From assembly GCF_025698545.1 (NCBI RefSeq), contig NC_068570.1, forward strand, positions 59,911,924 through 59,975,923: a stretch of 64,000 nucleotides of DNA, given 5' to 3'. This DNA is from Gossypium raimondii (lineage: Eukaryota > Streptophyta > Magnoliopsida > Malvales > Malvaceae). The position numbers and the translations under genes are program-made. The notes below the pieces were generated by a model. That model had not been told where the DNA came from. It saw only the letters and a list, made by a program, of their open reading frames with translations, and searched no databases. Shown piece after piece: positions 52,776-63,340 of this stretch (position 1 is its first letter; every line of letters begins with the position of its first letter).

Positions 52776-52804
52776 AAACATTGTCAAGTTAAAGAGTTAA
52801 ACAT

Positions 52805-52978
52805 CTCGGAACTCCAAAACTCCGATCCTCTTTGGGTGTGCATGAGCATGGTGTCCCATGCCAACATAGCTCTCTTCACTACAATTTAACTCTCGGAACT
52901 CCGAAACTCCGATCCTCTTTGGGTGTGCATGAGCATGGTGTCCCATGCCAACATAGCTCTCTTCACTACAATCTTAGC
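52805..52978. repeat. Two tandem 87-bp units
   Basis: Two nearly identical copies start at 52805 and 52892 with CTCGGAACTCC. Each contains GTGTGCATGAGCATGGTGTC and CAACATAGCTCTCTTCACTA. Only one or two differences are visible between them, so the duplication is recent. A short reading frame runs through both, but nothing marks it as a gene. Confidence 0.85.
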
Positions 52979-53067
52979 ACTTACAATAGCATGCCATCAG
53001 TGATCAAGTTAGGCATCAAGAATAATCCCATAGCATAAGTGGGTAATGGTTGCATAAAGACCTATTT

Positions 53068-53250
53068 GCGGTGGCGGAGCTGGAAATTTATTTGGAGTTG
53101 GAATTAAATTGTATATTTTTATAATTTTTAAAGAATTAAATTAAAATTTTACCAATTTTGAGGAACCAAAACACAATTTTATTATTACTAATTTAAAATT
53201 TTATAAATTATAGAAAACGTGCCACTGGCTCCACCACTGCCTATCAACTA
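53068..53250. repeat. Common foldback MITE copy
   Basis: It starts GCGGTGGCGGAGCTGG and ends TGCCACTGGCTCCACCACTGC, clearly inverted. The interior has the GAGGAACCAAAACACAATTT block of the family at 40640-40882. Confidence 0.65.
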
Positions 53251-53981
53251 GCCTACCAAATGTTTTGTTGCAACCCAAAACCAAATGTATCCCCAAATAT
53301 CATAACCCTTACTTCCAATATGCAGCTTAGTGACTATCTACTAGAGTTGAAAAAAAATAAATTGAGGGTTAAATGTGTTAATTTTTTAAAATCGAGATTA
53401 AATTGTAAAAATTATAAGTATTGAGGATTAATTTTATTATTATATTAATAAAAAAATGACAATTTTAATATCTCATTAGAGATTTAACAATAAAGTGACT
53501 AAAATTATAGATTTAACAATGAAGTACACCAAGAGCATAACTTAGCTTAATTTTTAATATAAAATTAGTAGGTTAAAATATATCATAGGTTTTTGTACTT
53601 TTTATAAATTTGGAATTTAGCCCATACTTTTATTTCTAAGAATTTAGTCCTCTACTTTTCATATTTCAAAATCCAGGTTCAATTGTTAACATTGTATTTA
53701 TTTATATTTCAATTTTTAACCAAACTAAAAATATATTTATATTGCATTTTTTTCAAATATTGAAATAAAATATGGAATTTTACAAAATGCTACTTATAGT
53801 TGACCAAATAAATAGCTTGTTTTTAAAACATCATTAAAATATGGTTTTAAAAGCAAAATATAATAAGTAAAAGGGTCTAATTTTACTACTTTTATCTCTT
53901 AGATCCATACACATTAAAAATCCTAAAAATAGGATTGAATGTGCATAAACTCACATGGAGAAAGTATCTACCACCTAATCA
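53251..53981. other. Intergenic DNA left of the MULE
   Basis: AT-rich, with fragments of foldback repeats (TTGAGGGTTAAATGTGTTAA, GAATTTAGTCCTCTACTTTT). It ends at the 9-bp target duplication AAGATGTAG. No gene was recognised. Confidence 0.4.
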
Positions 53982-53990
53982 AAGATGTAG

Positions 53991-54235
53991 GACCATTTTA
54001 CCATTAAAGATCAATTTCTAATTTTATTTAGGGAAATAGGCTAATTTTTTTAATTATTTACAAAAAAAGATCTATTTTAGCAAAACGAGTCCACGTAAGA
54101 GCGTTTTTGGGAAAAGTTTTAGCAAAACGCATCCCTAGGGGAGCGATTTTACCATGTCAGCACAAAATGCGCCCACATGGACACGCTTTGCTAACGCGGC
54201 AAAATTGCTCCCCCAGGGACGCGTTTTAGCTCGTG
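53991..54235. repeat. MULE left terminal inverted repeat
   Basis: It pairs with 60570-60803. The inner 100 bases (about 54128-54232) are themselves palindromic: AAAACGCATCCCTAGGGGAG against the inverse of CTCCCCCAGGGACGCGTTTT. The TIR thus contains its own hairpin. It is GC-richer than the surrounding DNA. Confidence 0.88.
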
Positions 54236-54239
54236 TTTT

Positions 54240-54480
54240 TTAGGGTTAGGGCTTTTTGCATGTTTAGTCCCTATAGTTTTTTGGTTTAGGGTTTTGTTAA
54301 AATAATTGAGGGGTTTTGATAGGTTTAGGGTTTAAGATTTAGGGTTTTTTTAAAATTAATTAAAATAGGTTTTTGAAATTTTAAATAAATTAATTAAATT
54401 AGAGTTTAGGGTTTTTAAGAAAATTATTTAAATTATAGTTTAGTTTTTTTTAATAATTTTGTGTTTAGGGTTTAGGGAAA
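54240..54480. repeat. Telomere-like TTTAGGG motifs in MULE
   Basis: At least six TTTAGGG or TTAGGG motifs lie in loose array (TTTAGGGTTAGGGC, GGTTTAGGGTTTAAG, ATTTAGGGTTT, GTGTTTAGGGTTTAGGG). They are irregularly spaced, so this is not a telomere tract. It may be a degenerate interstitial array or telo-box-like regulatory DNA picked up by the element. Confidence 0.6.
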
Positions 54481-54508
54481 ATTATATTGACAATATAATT
54501 TTTTTGTT

Positions 54509-55150
54509 TTTTTTCTATAGTATCTGAAAAATAATTTTGAGAAGACGGTTCTGAAAAGATAATGTAAAAAACGCTTCAAGCAGGATGCACTGTTAGCAAA
54601 ATTACTGAAAAAAGCTCCCGCGTGGATGCTCTTTTTCTATAGTAGTTCCTGAAAAAATAATTTTGAGAAGACGGTTCTGAACAAATAGTTTAAAAACGCT
54701 TCAAGTAGGATGCAATGTCAGCAAAATTACTGAAAAAAGCTCCCACGTGGACGCTCTTTTTCTACAGTAGTTCCTAAAAAAATAATTTTGAGAAGACGGT
54801 TATGAACAAATAGTGTCAAAAACATTTCAAGTAGAATGCACTGTCAATAAAATTACTGAAAAAAGCTCCCACGTGGACGCTCTTTTTCTACAGTAGTTCC
54901 TGAAAAAATAATTTTGAGAAGACGGTTCTGAACAAATAGTGTCAAAAATGCTTCAAACAGGATGCACTGTTAGCAAAATTACTGAAAAAAGCTCCCACGT
55001 GGATGCTGTTTTTCTACAGTAGCTCCTGAAAAAATAATTTTGAGAAGACGGTTCTGAACAAATAGTGTAAAAAACGCTTCAAGTAGGATGCACTGTCAGC
55101 AAAATTACTAAAAAAAGCTCCCACGTGGACGCTCTTTTTCTACAGTAGTT
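54509..55150. repeat. Five tandem 126-bp units in MULE
   Basis: Unit starts fall at about 54509, 54631, 54756, 54882 and 55008. Each unit has the order CTTTTTCTA, AATAATTTTGAGAAGACGGT, TTCAAGTAGGATGCACTGT and GCTCCCACGTGGACGCT; a sixth begins at 55134. The CCCACGTGGACGC piece resembles the TIR, so the array may have grown from subterminal DNA. It lies just upstream of the transposase remnant and could have been its promoter region. Confidence 0.85.
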
Positions 55151-55247
55151 CCTGATTGACCCTAGACTATAAATGAGCCAAATTTCATTTTCAGGTTGTA
55201 TAAGTTACAGCAAAAAAAATTAAGGCTAAGTAGAATAGAAATTGAAG

Positions 55248-56537
55248 ATGAGTGAACGTATTAGTGTTGTTATTTACTATGATGGTGAGGTCCATGACTC
55301 CGAGAATGGCATTGTTTTTTATCGAAGAACACAACATGACTGGTTTTTAACCAGAACATAGATTTGACAGAAATTCCTAAAAGAATTAGGCGTAAAATCT
55401 TCAGAATGATGCCAATGAGAGTTTCGTCTATTAAATATTGATTTTGTGCTTCGGTTGATTCAGTGGCATATGACTCATTTGATATCAAAGGTGGTCGTAG
55501 CTTGGAGGCGATGGTGCAGACTCATCTCGCTAGTAGATCACACTATCTTGAGTTATATGTACAATTTTCATCGCCAAATGAAGCATTTGCGACTTCAACA
55601 TCTACTTCTATTCGAGGGAAATACACGACCCTTGCATGACACTCTGTTAGTGGGAGGCAGAACACGGAAGCGCCCGTATTTGGTAGCAGTATGGAATACA
55701 TAACCCCTGCACGACATTCGGTTAGTGGATGGGACATGCACCTCGATGGGTCGATGTTCGATGCTGAAAATACGTACTGAGGAATGACATCAACTTCTAG
55801 TGGTTGACAACCCACATCTGATTGGAGATGTTATGAAACGTATACAAGAAGGGATGATGTACTTCCTACGACGTCCACCGACAAGGGGACCTCGTACGTT
55901 GTAGATGATGGTGGGTTGGATGATGAGTCCGATGTGGATCCACCTCGAGAGCCCAGCTCCGATGGTGCAAAAGTTGTATTATTTTCATTTAGCGGCACTA
56001 TTTTCAAAGCGAGCAGCGAGTTATAAAGGCCAAATGCAGGGAGACCGTGTATGGTGCCGGAAGGTATTGCAAGAACTTAACAAGACGAAGGCGCGAGCCA
56101 ACACCATGCACACAGTAAGTCACGATCGCGACAACCTATGGTTTTGTGTGACGAAGTTTGATAGACCGAACCAAGATATTACAGGCGGGCAATATCATGT
56201 ACACCTAAGAAATAAGACTTGAGACTATGGGATATTTGACGCACTTCGTTATCCATGCGCTCATGCAATTACAGCTTGTCAGAATCTCCGTTTGGATCCC
56301 ATGAGATATGTCGACGAAGTGTAAAAAATAAAATACATGTATAATGTGTGGAGACACGTATTCCTACCGGTCCCAAATGAACGTAAGTGGCCTCCTGTAT
56401 CGCTTGCTCCGTTTAATTTGTTACCAGATAGAGAATTGTGTCGCAAACCAAAAGGTCAACCTTGCTCGAGTAGAATACGAAACAATATGGATATCCGCGA
56501 AAGAACAAACCAACAGAAGTTGTGCTAATGGTGTAGG
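55248..56537 (+). pseudogene. MuDR-type transposase remnant of MULE
   Basis: The plus strand begins MSERISVVIYYDGEVHDSEN, the N-terminal start typical of these plant transposases, and soon breaks. Later pieces include FSKRAASYKGQMQGDRVW and the SWIM zinc-finger region at about 56205-56290 (RYPCAHAITACQNL), where the first two cysteine codons of the CxCx(n)CxH pattern are lost (one is now a stop, one is Tyr). A C-terminal zinc-knuckle start (QKLC) follows. Several stops and frame changes are present, and the central DDE catalytic domain is essentially missing between about 55800 and 55950. It can no longer act as a transposase. Confidence 0.85.
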
Positions 56538-58207
56538 TGTTAGAGTATGCTCAAATATCAATCATGAGATGGTTGTAATAACATACTTGATTTATCATGT
56601 TTATTAATATAAGGCGTTACCATTATTATTTCAGTTTATTTTCTGTGTGTATAAATAAACTGTTTTATAGTAATGTCCTGAGAATAATATGATTATTCTT
56701 AAAAGGTCCTTAGTCAAGTACTATTGTTGGCTAGGACAACAATAATGCATTAAGACTAACATGTACTTGATTGATGATAAAGAGTTGTCATTGATATGGT
56801 GTGTCAAAATCAATGCATGAATATGTATGTTAGAGAACAAAATATTGGACTGACCCGTTATGAGTATGTTTCTTCGATTATTATGTAATTGTCACAACAT
56901 TACTCAGAGTGATTAATATGTATATGATTCTCAGACTTGAGATCATCATTATCCAAACATCGTGAGTTATATATTTTGATACAGTCAAACGTACACCGTA
57001 ACTGGTTGTTCTATAAAGGCTGATGTTGGATATACCACGATCTATGTAGAAGGATAAGGTTGATCGATATAGGATAAGTCCCTCCTACATAATGAGAGTA
57101 ATAACTTAGGCCACTTGATTGAGTGAGACTAGAAATGCATGGCCATGCTCAAATAAGCTGATATGAGATGTCATATTTATTTGAATATCATAGTCTACTC
57201 AAGATATCAAGGAACATGGGATGGACTATGCAAGTGTGACTATTCCATGACTTGTGTCCAACCCAGAGATAAATGACTTAAGGATTAATACATGAAAGGC
57301 TAATCACAAAAGGTATGCCGAATCATGATTTCTTGTAACTTAGGTAGCAATGATGCATTGCTAGATGCCACTCATTGTTTGTAACATTAGAATCATTCTA
57401 GTATTACTGCTAACGTTACAAGAACCTACAGGGTCACACCCTATGGTTGAAATGAACGGAATAAAACATAGTTGGTATTGTGTTTGGTTGTCACATGAAT
57501 TAAGTTAATTGTAGAATTAATTTAATTGGGTAATCAAATATCGAACATATTATATGTACAAGGTTGTTGTACACATAATGAGAACATAGTTCTATTAATA
57601 TATGAATTTGGTTCGTATATAAATTCAAATAAATATAGTTTACCGAAATCATTATTATAATTAATGTAATTATAATTTTAGGTTTAAAATATTGTTATAT
57701 TTATTTAATTTCAATTATGATTATTATGTTCTAATAAATATTTAATGAATTATGATTCATCAAATATATATACCAATGATAAGAAGGTTAAAGTGTGTTT
57801 TTTATTAAAAACCCTAAAAAAATTAAAAATCCCATTTTTAATTTTTAAACATTTTTAAAGTGTTTTTTTTATTAAAAACCCTAAAAAAATTAAAAATCTC
57901 ATTTTTCTTTGCTTAAAAAGTCTAGCAGCAGTCAAGCAAAGTCTTCTCCAAAATAATTTTGGGGATTTCGTCTGTTCATTGCCAACTAGGTGGATTACGT
58001 AGAGGCCGAAGTCATCAAAGGTTGCGGCTTGGTTCGATAGTAGATCAGAATACTGGTTGTCGAAGCGTCGCTGTCTACTCAGTTTAAAGATTCGGTAATT
58101 TTGAAACCTTTATTTCACCCCGATTCGATCCTCGCACATGGATCCATGGTTTGGATCGCCAGATGTATTAATTTTTTCTACGTCGTGGGGGTGCCGGAGT
58201 TCCAACA
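56538..58207. mobile_element. Solo LTR of an LTR retrotransposon (fossil)
   Basis: A 1.67-kb block begins TGTTAGAG and ends TCCAACA (TG...CA ends). It is flanked by GTAGG on both sides (56533-56537 and 58208-58212), a 5-bp target duplication as made by retroviral-type integrases. No internal region, gag, pol or second LTR is present, so it is a solo LTR left by recombination. It is probably Copia-type but the family is not certain. It contains a roughly 70-bp direct duplication (about 57785-57905). It inserted into the transposase's zinc-knuckle region of the MULE and is therefore younger than the MULE. Confidence 0.82.
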
Positions 58208-58496
58208 GTAGGAACCCAGGTCATACAATTTGATCATGTCCAAATCGAAATAGTTGATAGTTGCTGTAATAAAACTATGTTGCATTATTTATATTTTATT
58301 AAAAATATAAAAATATTTAAAATATTGTCTTATTCAAAAGAACTTTTATTTTATTAAAAATATAAAAATAAATTACTATTAAAATATGAAAAACAACTTT
58401 TATTTTATTAAATGACACAATATAAAAATAGTTTGTACAAATATATTAAAAAAATCAATGTTCGTGCCGGTCGAAATCAGTGCTACATCGGGGTCG

Positions 58497-60343
58497 TCAA
58501 CGGTTACGCATTGGATTCCTTTTTGGTTCAACTTCCGGTAGCGGTTGTGGTTGTGGGTGTTGGGAGGATGACCCACCTTGATAGAATAAAGAATGTGAAG
58601 ATGTTTCCATCACCCACGGTGGAGGTGTTTGAATCCTATAAGGTGATAGGGATTGGTAATGAGAAAAGCTCCCCGACGACGCCTCGTGTGATCCCTCATG
58701 CGATGACGGCCTATATATCACCAGTTGAGTCGGAGTCATCGAAAAAAGAGATGCATCGGGCCATGCATTCCAACCTGGCATAGAACTGGAAAAAGGAAAC
58801 ATATAACGGTTAGGATATATATATAAGGGCTAGGATACTCACCTGGCATAATCTGAAGAGGTTGTGATATGGTTGTCGTCGGTTGAGGCGTTGGGCTCGA
58901 TGATTGTGTGGGCGCTGTTGATGGGCCTGTGCCGTCATCCCTATTCCTTGAATTTAAAGGGCCCCGTCATTTCTTTTCGACACGAATTTGCCGATACCTC
59001 TGCTCTTTCGACAGTAAATATGGTTTGTCATGGATTCTAAACCATGACATGTAATCCGATGCGCACGCTAACTGTAGAATGATGATCGGTTCCCAAGTAG
59101 GTATATGATCATACCAATTTTTTGACATTTCAATATATTTCGACCAGAATACCGACCAATTCGTATTTGATTATCGTAAGTCAATTTTATGCTCATCATT
59201 GAGCACCTCAGGTGCCACAGAAAATCGATTGTCGAAATCCAAATTGTTGCAACACTCTATCCTTCTGGTACATCTCCACAGTAGCATAGTTGACCAATGA
59301 GACCTTCACATGCCAAATGTTCAGATTTTGAAAGAATTCATCCATAGAAGCCGTATATCTTCAAGAGCGGTAGGTATTCTAACATAACTCGCCGAATGGT
59401 TCCACCTAATTAAATAAATTTTTAGCATACAATTATATTTTAAATGTATATAATAATTGTAAAATCTAATATAAATTTTACATCGTTATGAGTGGGAATG
59501 TATATGGGTGGTCCACTCAAGACGTAAAAATAGAAAGCGAAATTGAGCCCATTATTGTAGTAGTGATAAACAACCTCCGATTTTGGTTTTAGTTGATGGT
59601 GTCGCCCCACACATCTCTCGATACAATGTTGCCAACACGGCAGACCCCCAACTAAATTCGCCAGCTGCTCTAAAATCAATGAGTTTCAGCAGCCACTACA
59701 GATGTACGAGGTTTCGTGACAAGTTCAGCATCAGATAACCTCCAATAATATCAAGAATGTATGCCCAAGCATACCATATTTTTTCTACTTTAGTTGAATC
59801 ATTCTCCGACTTCAGAAATGTGTCTCGTAACTAACCTATCTCGATCCGACCTCCGTTAATATTATCCGAAATCGCACCCAAAAGATCGTAACATACGGCT
59901 CCTCAATCAGCAGATTGAACGGACCCGATGAGTGCGGACTCATCTACCAGCAATCCCAATTGTAACTGCACGTCCTCAAAAGTGATGGTACACTCTCCGC
60001 ATGGAAGATGGAATGTGTGCGTCTCGGGTCTCCACCTCTTTATCAATGCGCTGATGAGTTTCGGGTCCAACTTGCACCTGGCCTATAGTGGCCATGTGCC
60101 AAAAACCCGCTTCCCACAAGTAATTCTCTATCAATAGTGATGGAGGACCAGACATATTATGAATATAACATTGTAACACCCGATCTATAGACTGTTATAA
60201 AAAATTATAAAATAAAAATTAATTAAAATTACATAAATGAAAAAAATATTAAATAATATTGAAAATTTAAAATTAACCCTTACCATTTTCATTTGTTCGA
60301 AGGAGATATGTTTATGCTCGAGACGAATTAATTCTCCGGCCAT
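58497..60343 (-). pseudogene. Plant mobile domain (PMD/MAIN-like) gene of MULE
   Basis: The minus strand starts at 60343 with MAGELIRLEHKHISFEQMKM (exon 1, 60343-60284), a GTAAGG donor and an acceptor near 60196. It then shows the PMD body in pieces: YLWEAGFWHMATIG, GAVCYDLLGAISDNINGG, CGATPSTKTKIGGCLSLLQW and PEVLNDEHKIDLR. The Pro/Ser-rich tail near 58500-58800 (YRPSSHEGSHEASSG, QTPPPWVME) completes the order known for the MAIN-like, 'Ser/Thr phosphatase 7 long form homolog' proteins abundant in cotton. Several frame changes and stops break it. Intact PMD proteins (MAIN, MAIL1) are nuclear and help silence transposons; what a MULE gains by carrying one is open. It lies in convergent orientation to the transposase. 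Confidence 0.85.
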
Positions 60344-60569
60344 TGCTAACACGATCAAATATTTTTGAAATTATAAAAAAAATACTAATTCAGAAAAAAA
60401 ATTAAAGAGAGCTTTTTTGCCAAAATTAAAGAGAGCTTTGAGAAATTTAGAGAGAAATTTGAGAGAAAATTGAAGAAATAGTGTGTGAAAAAATAGGAGG
60501 GGTTTTATAAGGTTTTTTTTTTCCGTTGGACCCCCCAACGGTCAAAAAATCAAATAGCCATTGGGGAAA

Positions 60570-60803
60570 AAACAAGGGTAAAATGCGTCCCTAGGGGAGC
60601 GAGTTTGCCATGTTAGCAAAGCGCGTCCACGTGAGCGCGTTTTGTGCTGACATGGCAAAATCGCTCCCCCAGGGAAGTGTTTTGCTGAAATTTCCCCCCA
60701 AAACGCTCCTACATGAACGCGTTTTGCTTCCGGTAAATAATAATAAAAATTGGCTCATTTTCGTAAATAAAGTTGAAAATGGGCCTTTAATGGTAAAATG
60801 GTC
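60570..60803. repeat. MULE right terminal inverted repeat
   Basis: The inverse complement starts GACCATTTTACCATTAAAGG and follows the left TIR through CAGCACAAAACGCGCTCACG to CTAGGGACGCATTTTACCC. Small indels and base changes separate the two arms, indicating some age. It is palindromic internally, as is the left arm. Confidence 0.88.
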
Positions 60804-60933
60804 AAGATGTAGAGCATAAAAATATGTTGGGGTTTTGGTTAAAATCACAATTTAGTAACCATAAACAAAAATAACAACAATGAAATTTTTAGGGTTTAAA
60901 ATAAAGAAAACCCAACCTTTGAATCATCATTAG

Positions 60934-61475
60934 AGGTGATCATGGGCCGGTCGGGCCGGATTTGGGTCGAGCCTCAATAGAATTTTAGGTCTGTTTTTTA
61001 AACCCGATCTGAAAATGGGTCTAAAATTTTGTCCAAGTTCAACCTGGATAAAAATGCTACAATCCGAGCCTGGCCTGCTCGTATTAAATTTTTTTATATA
61101 AAAATAAATTTAAAAAAATATAATACATCAAATATACTAAAAATATTAAAATAAATGTTTCCTAACAAATTTAAAAATAATAATAAAATATTTATACTTA
61201 AATAATACTAAGATAGATGCAACTTAGCAAACAAATACATTTAAAATAGTAGCAATATAATAACAAAACGACACCAAAACAACAAAAGCAATAAATTTTA
61301 TTTTTTTTGTAAATTTGGGCTGAGCTTAGGCCAAAAAAGCTTACCAAATGCTCGACCCGTTTAGAAGGTAGGCCTTGTTTTTTTTTTTGCCCAAATCCAT
61401 TATTCGGGCCTATATTTTTTTCAAACTCTCTTAATTTTCAAACGGACCTGACCTGCCCCATGATTATGTCTAATG
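60934..61475. mobile_element. GGCCC-family hAT-type MITE, long form
   Basis: It starts TAGAGGTGATCATGGGCCGG and ends GCCCCATGATTATGTCTA. The core has ATACTAAAAATATTAAAATA and repeated TAGCAATATAATAAC. It lies 120 bp to the right of the MULE. The 8-base flanks ATCATCAT and ATGTTACT do not match, so the target duplication has decayed or one end has changed. Confidence 0.75.
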
Positions 61476-62409
61476 TTACTATATATTTAGTCTTAACATT
61501 TCAATTCCTTAATTATATTTTTCCACATCAATATCAAACTTCTAAAAATATTGACCCACCTCTCTTTTTCATCACATTTCTTTCCATTGGAATTTTCTAA
61601 ATTATGCATGTGTTTATATTGAATTAATGTTAGGTGCAATAGTTAGGGACGAAATTAGAAAAAAAAAAGTGAGAGGGTTTGATTTATGAATTTTCTAAAA
61701 GTTAAAAATATAAATTTATCTTTATATTAACATAAAATTTTCAAAAATTAAACTATAAAATTTTCATTTTTTGGAGATGCTATAATCAAATTTTAAGAAG
61801 TGAACATACAATTTTGTTGTTGAATTAACTTTTAAAAGGACTATTTGGGTAATTTAGGAGGATTAGGGAGACTATTCAAATTTGAACTTTGGACTTGGAT
61901 CAGTAGTTTAACCAGTCAGGTTATCGGATCGTTGGTCCAAACTGTTCAATTTAAAAATATTAAAAGAACCCAATTCAATTGTTGGTTTCAATCCGTCCGT
62001 ATCGATTTTCAATCTAATCTGTTCAAAGTCATTTTTCATATCAATCAAACATTATTAAAAAGATAGAGAAAAAAATCTCCAATTATAGGATAATTATGGA
62101 ATTGGATAAGGACACAAATATGATAAGACCCCATGATACTAAGTTCTAATCCTTAACACTACACATGTTGACAACTACATAGAGATTAAGACAAAAGGCC
62201 AAAGAATCTTTTCTAATTAGTGCCCCCAGCTACCCATCAACCTTCTTAGGCCACCACAGCTCCTCTACCTGTCGTTCAACTTACATATTTTTATTTATGT
62301 TTCCATCCAAACACATGATCTAATCATTTCCCCTCATTGGCTCTGTTTACTTCATTTCTAAGGTCCAAATTAATTATCTCCCTTCCCTTCAATCTTCAAA
62401 ACTCCATTA
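61476..62409. other. Upstream region of the R3-MYB gene
   Basis: It contains a decayed common foldback MITE (about 61640-61810, AGGGACGAAATTAGAAAAA). Pyrimidine-rich DNA precedes the ATG at 62410 (TCCCTTCCCTTCAATC), a likely 5' leader. No other gene was recognised. Confidence 0.45.
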
Positions 62410-63340
62410 ATGGCTGACTCTCAACATTCCTCTTCTGGTAAAACTTATGTCAACTCTCAAGGTACCTCTCAAATACTCTTTCTTTCTCACTGTTAGATCT
62501 TTGGGTTTTGATTGTATGTATGTATGCTTTGGGTTATGGATACTCTTAAGCTTTGGTGTCTTTTTTTTTTTTTTAATATTACAGACTTTAGTTCAGAGGA
62601 GGAAACAAATGAAGAATCAAAGCTTAAATTCTCTGAAGATGAGGAAACACTTATAATTAGGATGTTTAATCTGGTTGGAGAGAGGTAAAGTCTCTTTAAT
62701 TTTTGGGTAAATTGCACTGACTCAACTATTAGTAAATTTGTTTTTTGGTCAACCAACTACGAAAAAAGTTACAAAATCGTTACTCAACTATTCAGTCTGG
62801 TCACCCAACTATTTTAAATTTTTAGGTATTTTCATTTTTAAGTTAGTCAACTGGTAACAAAAAAGACAAAATTAATGACCAAAAGTTGGGTGTCCAAAAA
62901 AAGAATTTACTAATAATTGGGTGATTACTAATGTAGTTTACCCTTAATTTTTTGGGTTAAAATATGTAAAAGTCTCTATACTGAGTCTTATTTTTCAATT
63001 TTCAAAATTCAGGTTTAACTATTAATATTGTTAGGTTTTTCTGTTAAATTTGTTCGTGTACTATTTTAAAATTTTAAAAAATACTTATTTTAATAGTCAT
63101 GGAATTAAAAAAATAATGTTGTAATAAACTTAAGGATGTTAAAATCTAAAACGTAGAGAGATTAAATTTTTAAATATAAAATTACGATGATTTAATTTCG
63201 GATTTTTCGAAAGGTACGAAAATCAATGCCTGACAAGACTTTTTATTAACAGGTGGGCTTTAATTGCTGGAAGAATCCCCGGTAGAACAGCTGAAGAAAT
63301 TGAAGAGTATTGGAATACCAGGTATTCAACAAGTGAATGA
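62410..63340 (+). CDS. Single-repeat R3-MYB, CPC/TRY/ETC type
   Basis: Three exons join in frame: 62410-62461, 62585-62684 and 63253-63340 (79 aa). The single R3 repeat covers about residues 33-77 ([19 protein letters not shown], then [19 protein letters not shown]). The exon 2/3 junction lies inside the Arg of GERW, as in CPC/TRY genes. The bHLH-binding signature (D/E)Lx2(R/K)x3Lx6Lx3R is present except that the first acidic residue is Thr. There is no activation domain and the C-terminus ends just after the repeat (NTRYSTSE). Family members are small mobile nuclear repressors that compete with R2R3-MYBs for bHLH partners and so limit trichome, or promote root-hair, fate. In cotton such genes are candidate fibre regulators; that role here is inference. 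Intron 2 carries a MITE. Confidence 0.9.
62705..62944. mobile_element. Foldback MITE in R3-MYB intron 2
   Basis: The left end is GGGTAAATTGCACTGACTCA and the right end TGATTACTAATGTAGTTTAC then CC. TTGGTCAACCAACTA and AATGACCAAAAGTTGG blocks are also inverted. It is the same family as 45037-45555 but compact. Splice sites of the host intron are unaffected. Confidence 0.65.

Larger units (their letters stand above)
53982..60812. mobile_element. Mutator-like transposon (MULE) with PMD gene
   Basis: The element runs 53991-60803 (6.8 kb) between exact 9-bp target duplications AAGATGTAG (53982-53990 and 60804-60812). Its terminal inverted repeats are about 240 bp (53991-54235 and 60570-60803). 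Each starts GACCATTTTACCATTAAAG and contains GCTCCCCCAGGGA-type blocks. Inside, left to right: telomere-like motifs, five 126-bp tandem units, a decayed transposase (+) with SWIM and zinc-knuckle remnants, a nested solo LTR, and a decayed plant mobile domain gene (-). 9-bp duplications and SWIM transposases are hallmarks of Mutator-like elements, and PMD genes are known passengers of such elements in plants. The ends look intact, but neither gene can make a full protein, so it could move only if a related element supplied transposase. Confidence 0.93.

Noticed and set aside
52832-53038. 68-codon frame through the 87-bp tandem units
   Set aside because: The unit length is a multiple of three, so the frame persists by chance; there is no family match or gene context.
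54240-54480. True telomere or chromosome end
   Set aside because: TTTAGGG motifs are few, irregular and inside a transposon bounded by target duplications.
54509-55150. CRISPR-like array of regular repeats
   Set aside because: The 126-bp units are contiguous without unique spacers and lie in a plant transposon, so this is an ordinary tandem repeat.
58412-58783. 123-codon plus-strand frame in the MULE
   Set aside because: It is antisense to the recognised Pro/Ser-rich tail of the PMD gene.
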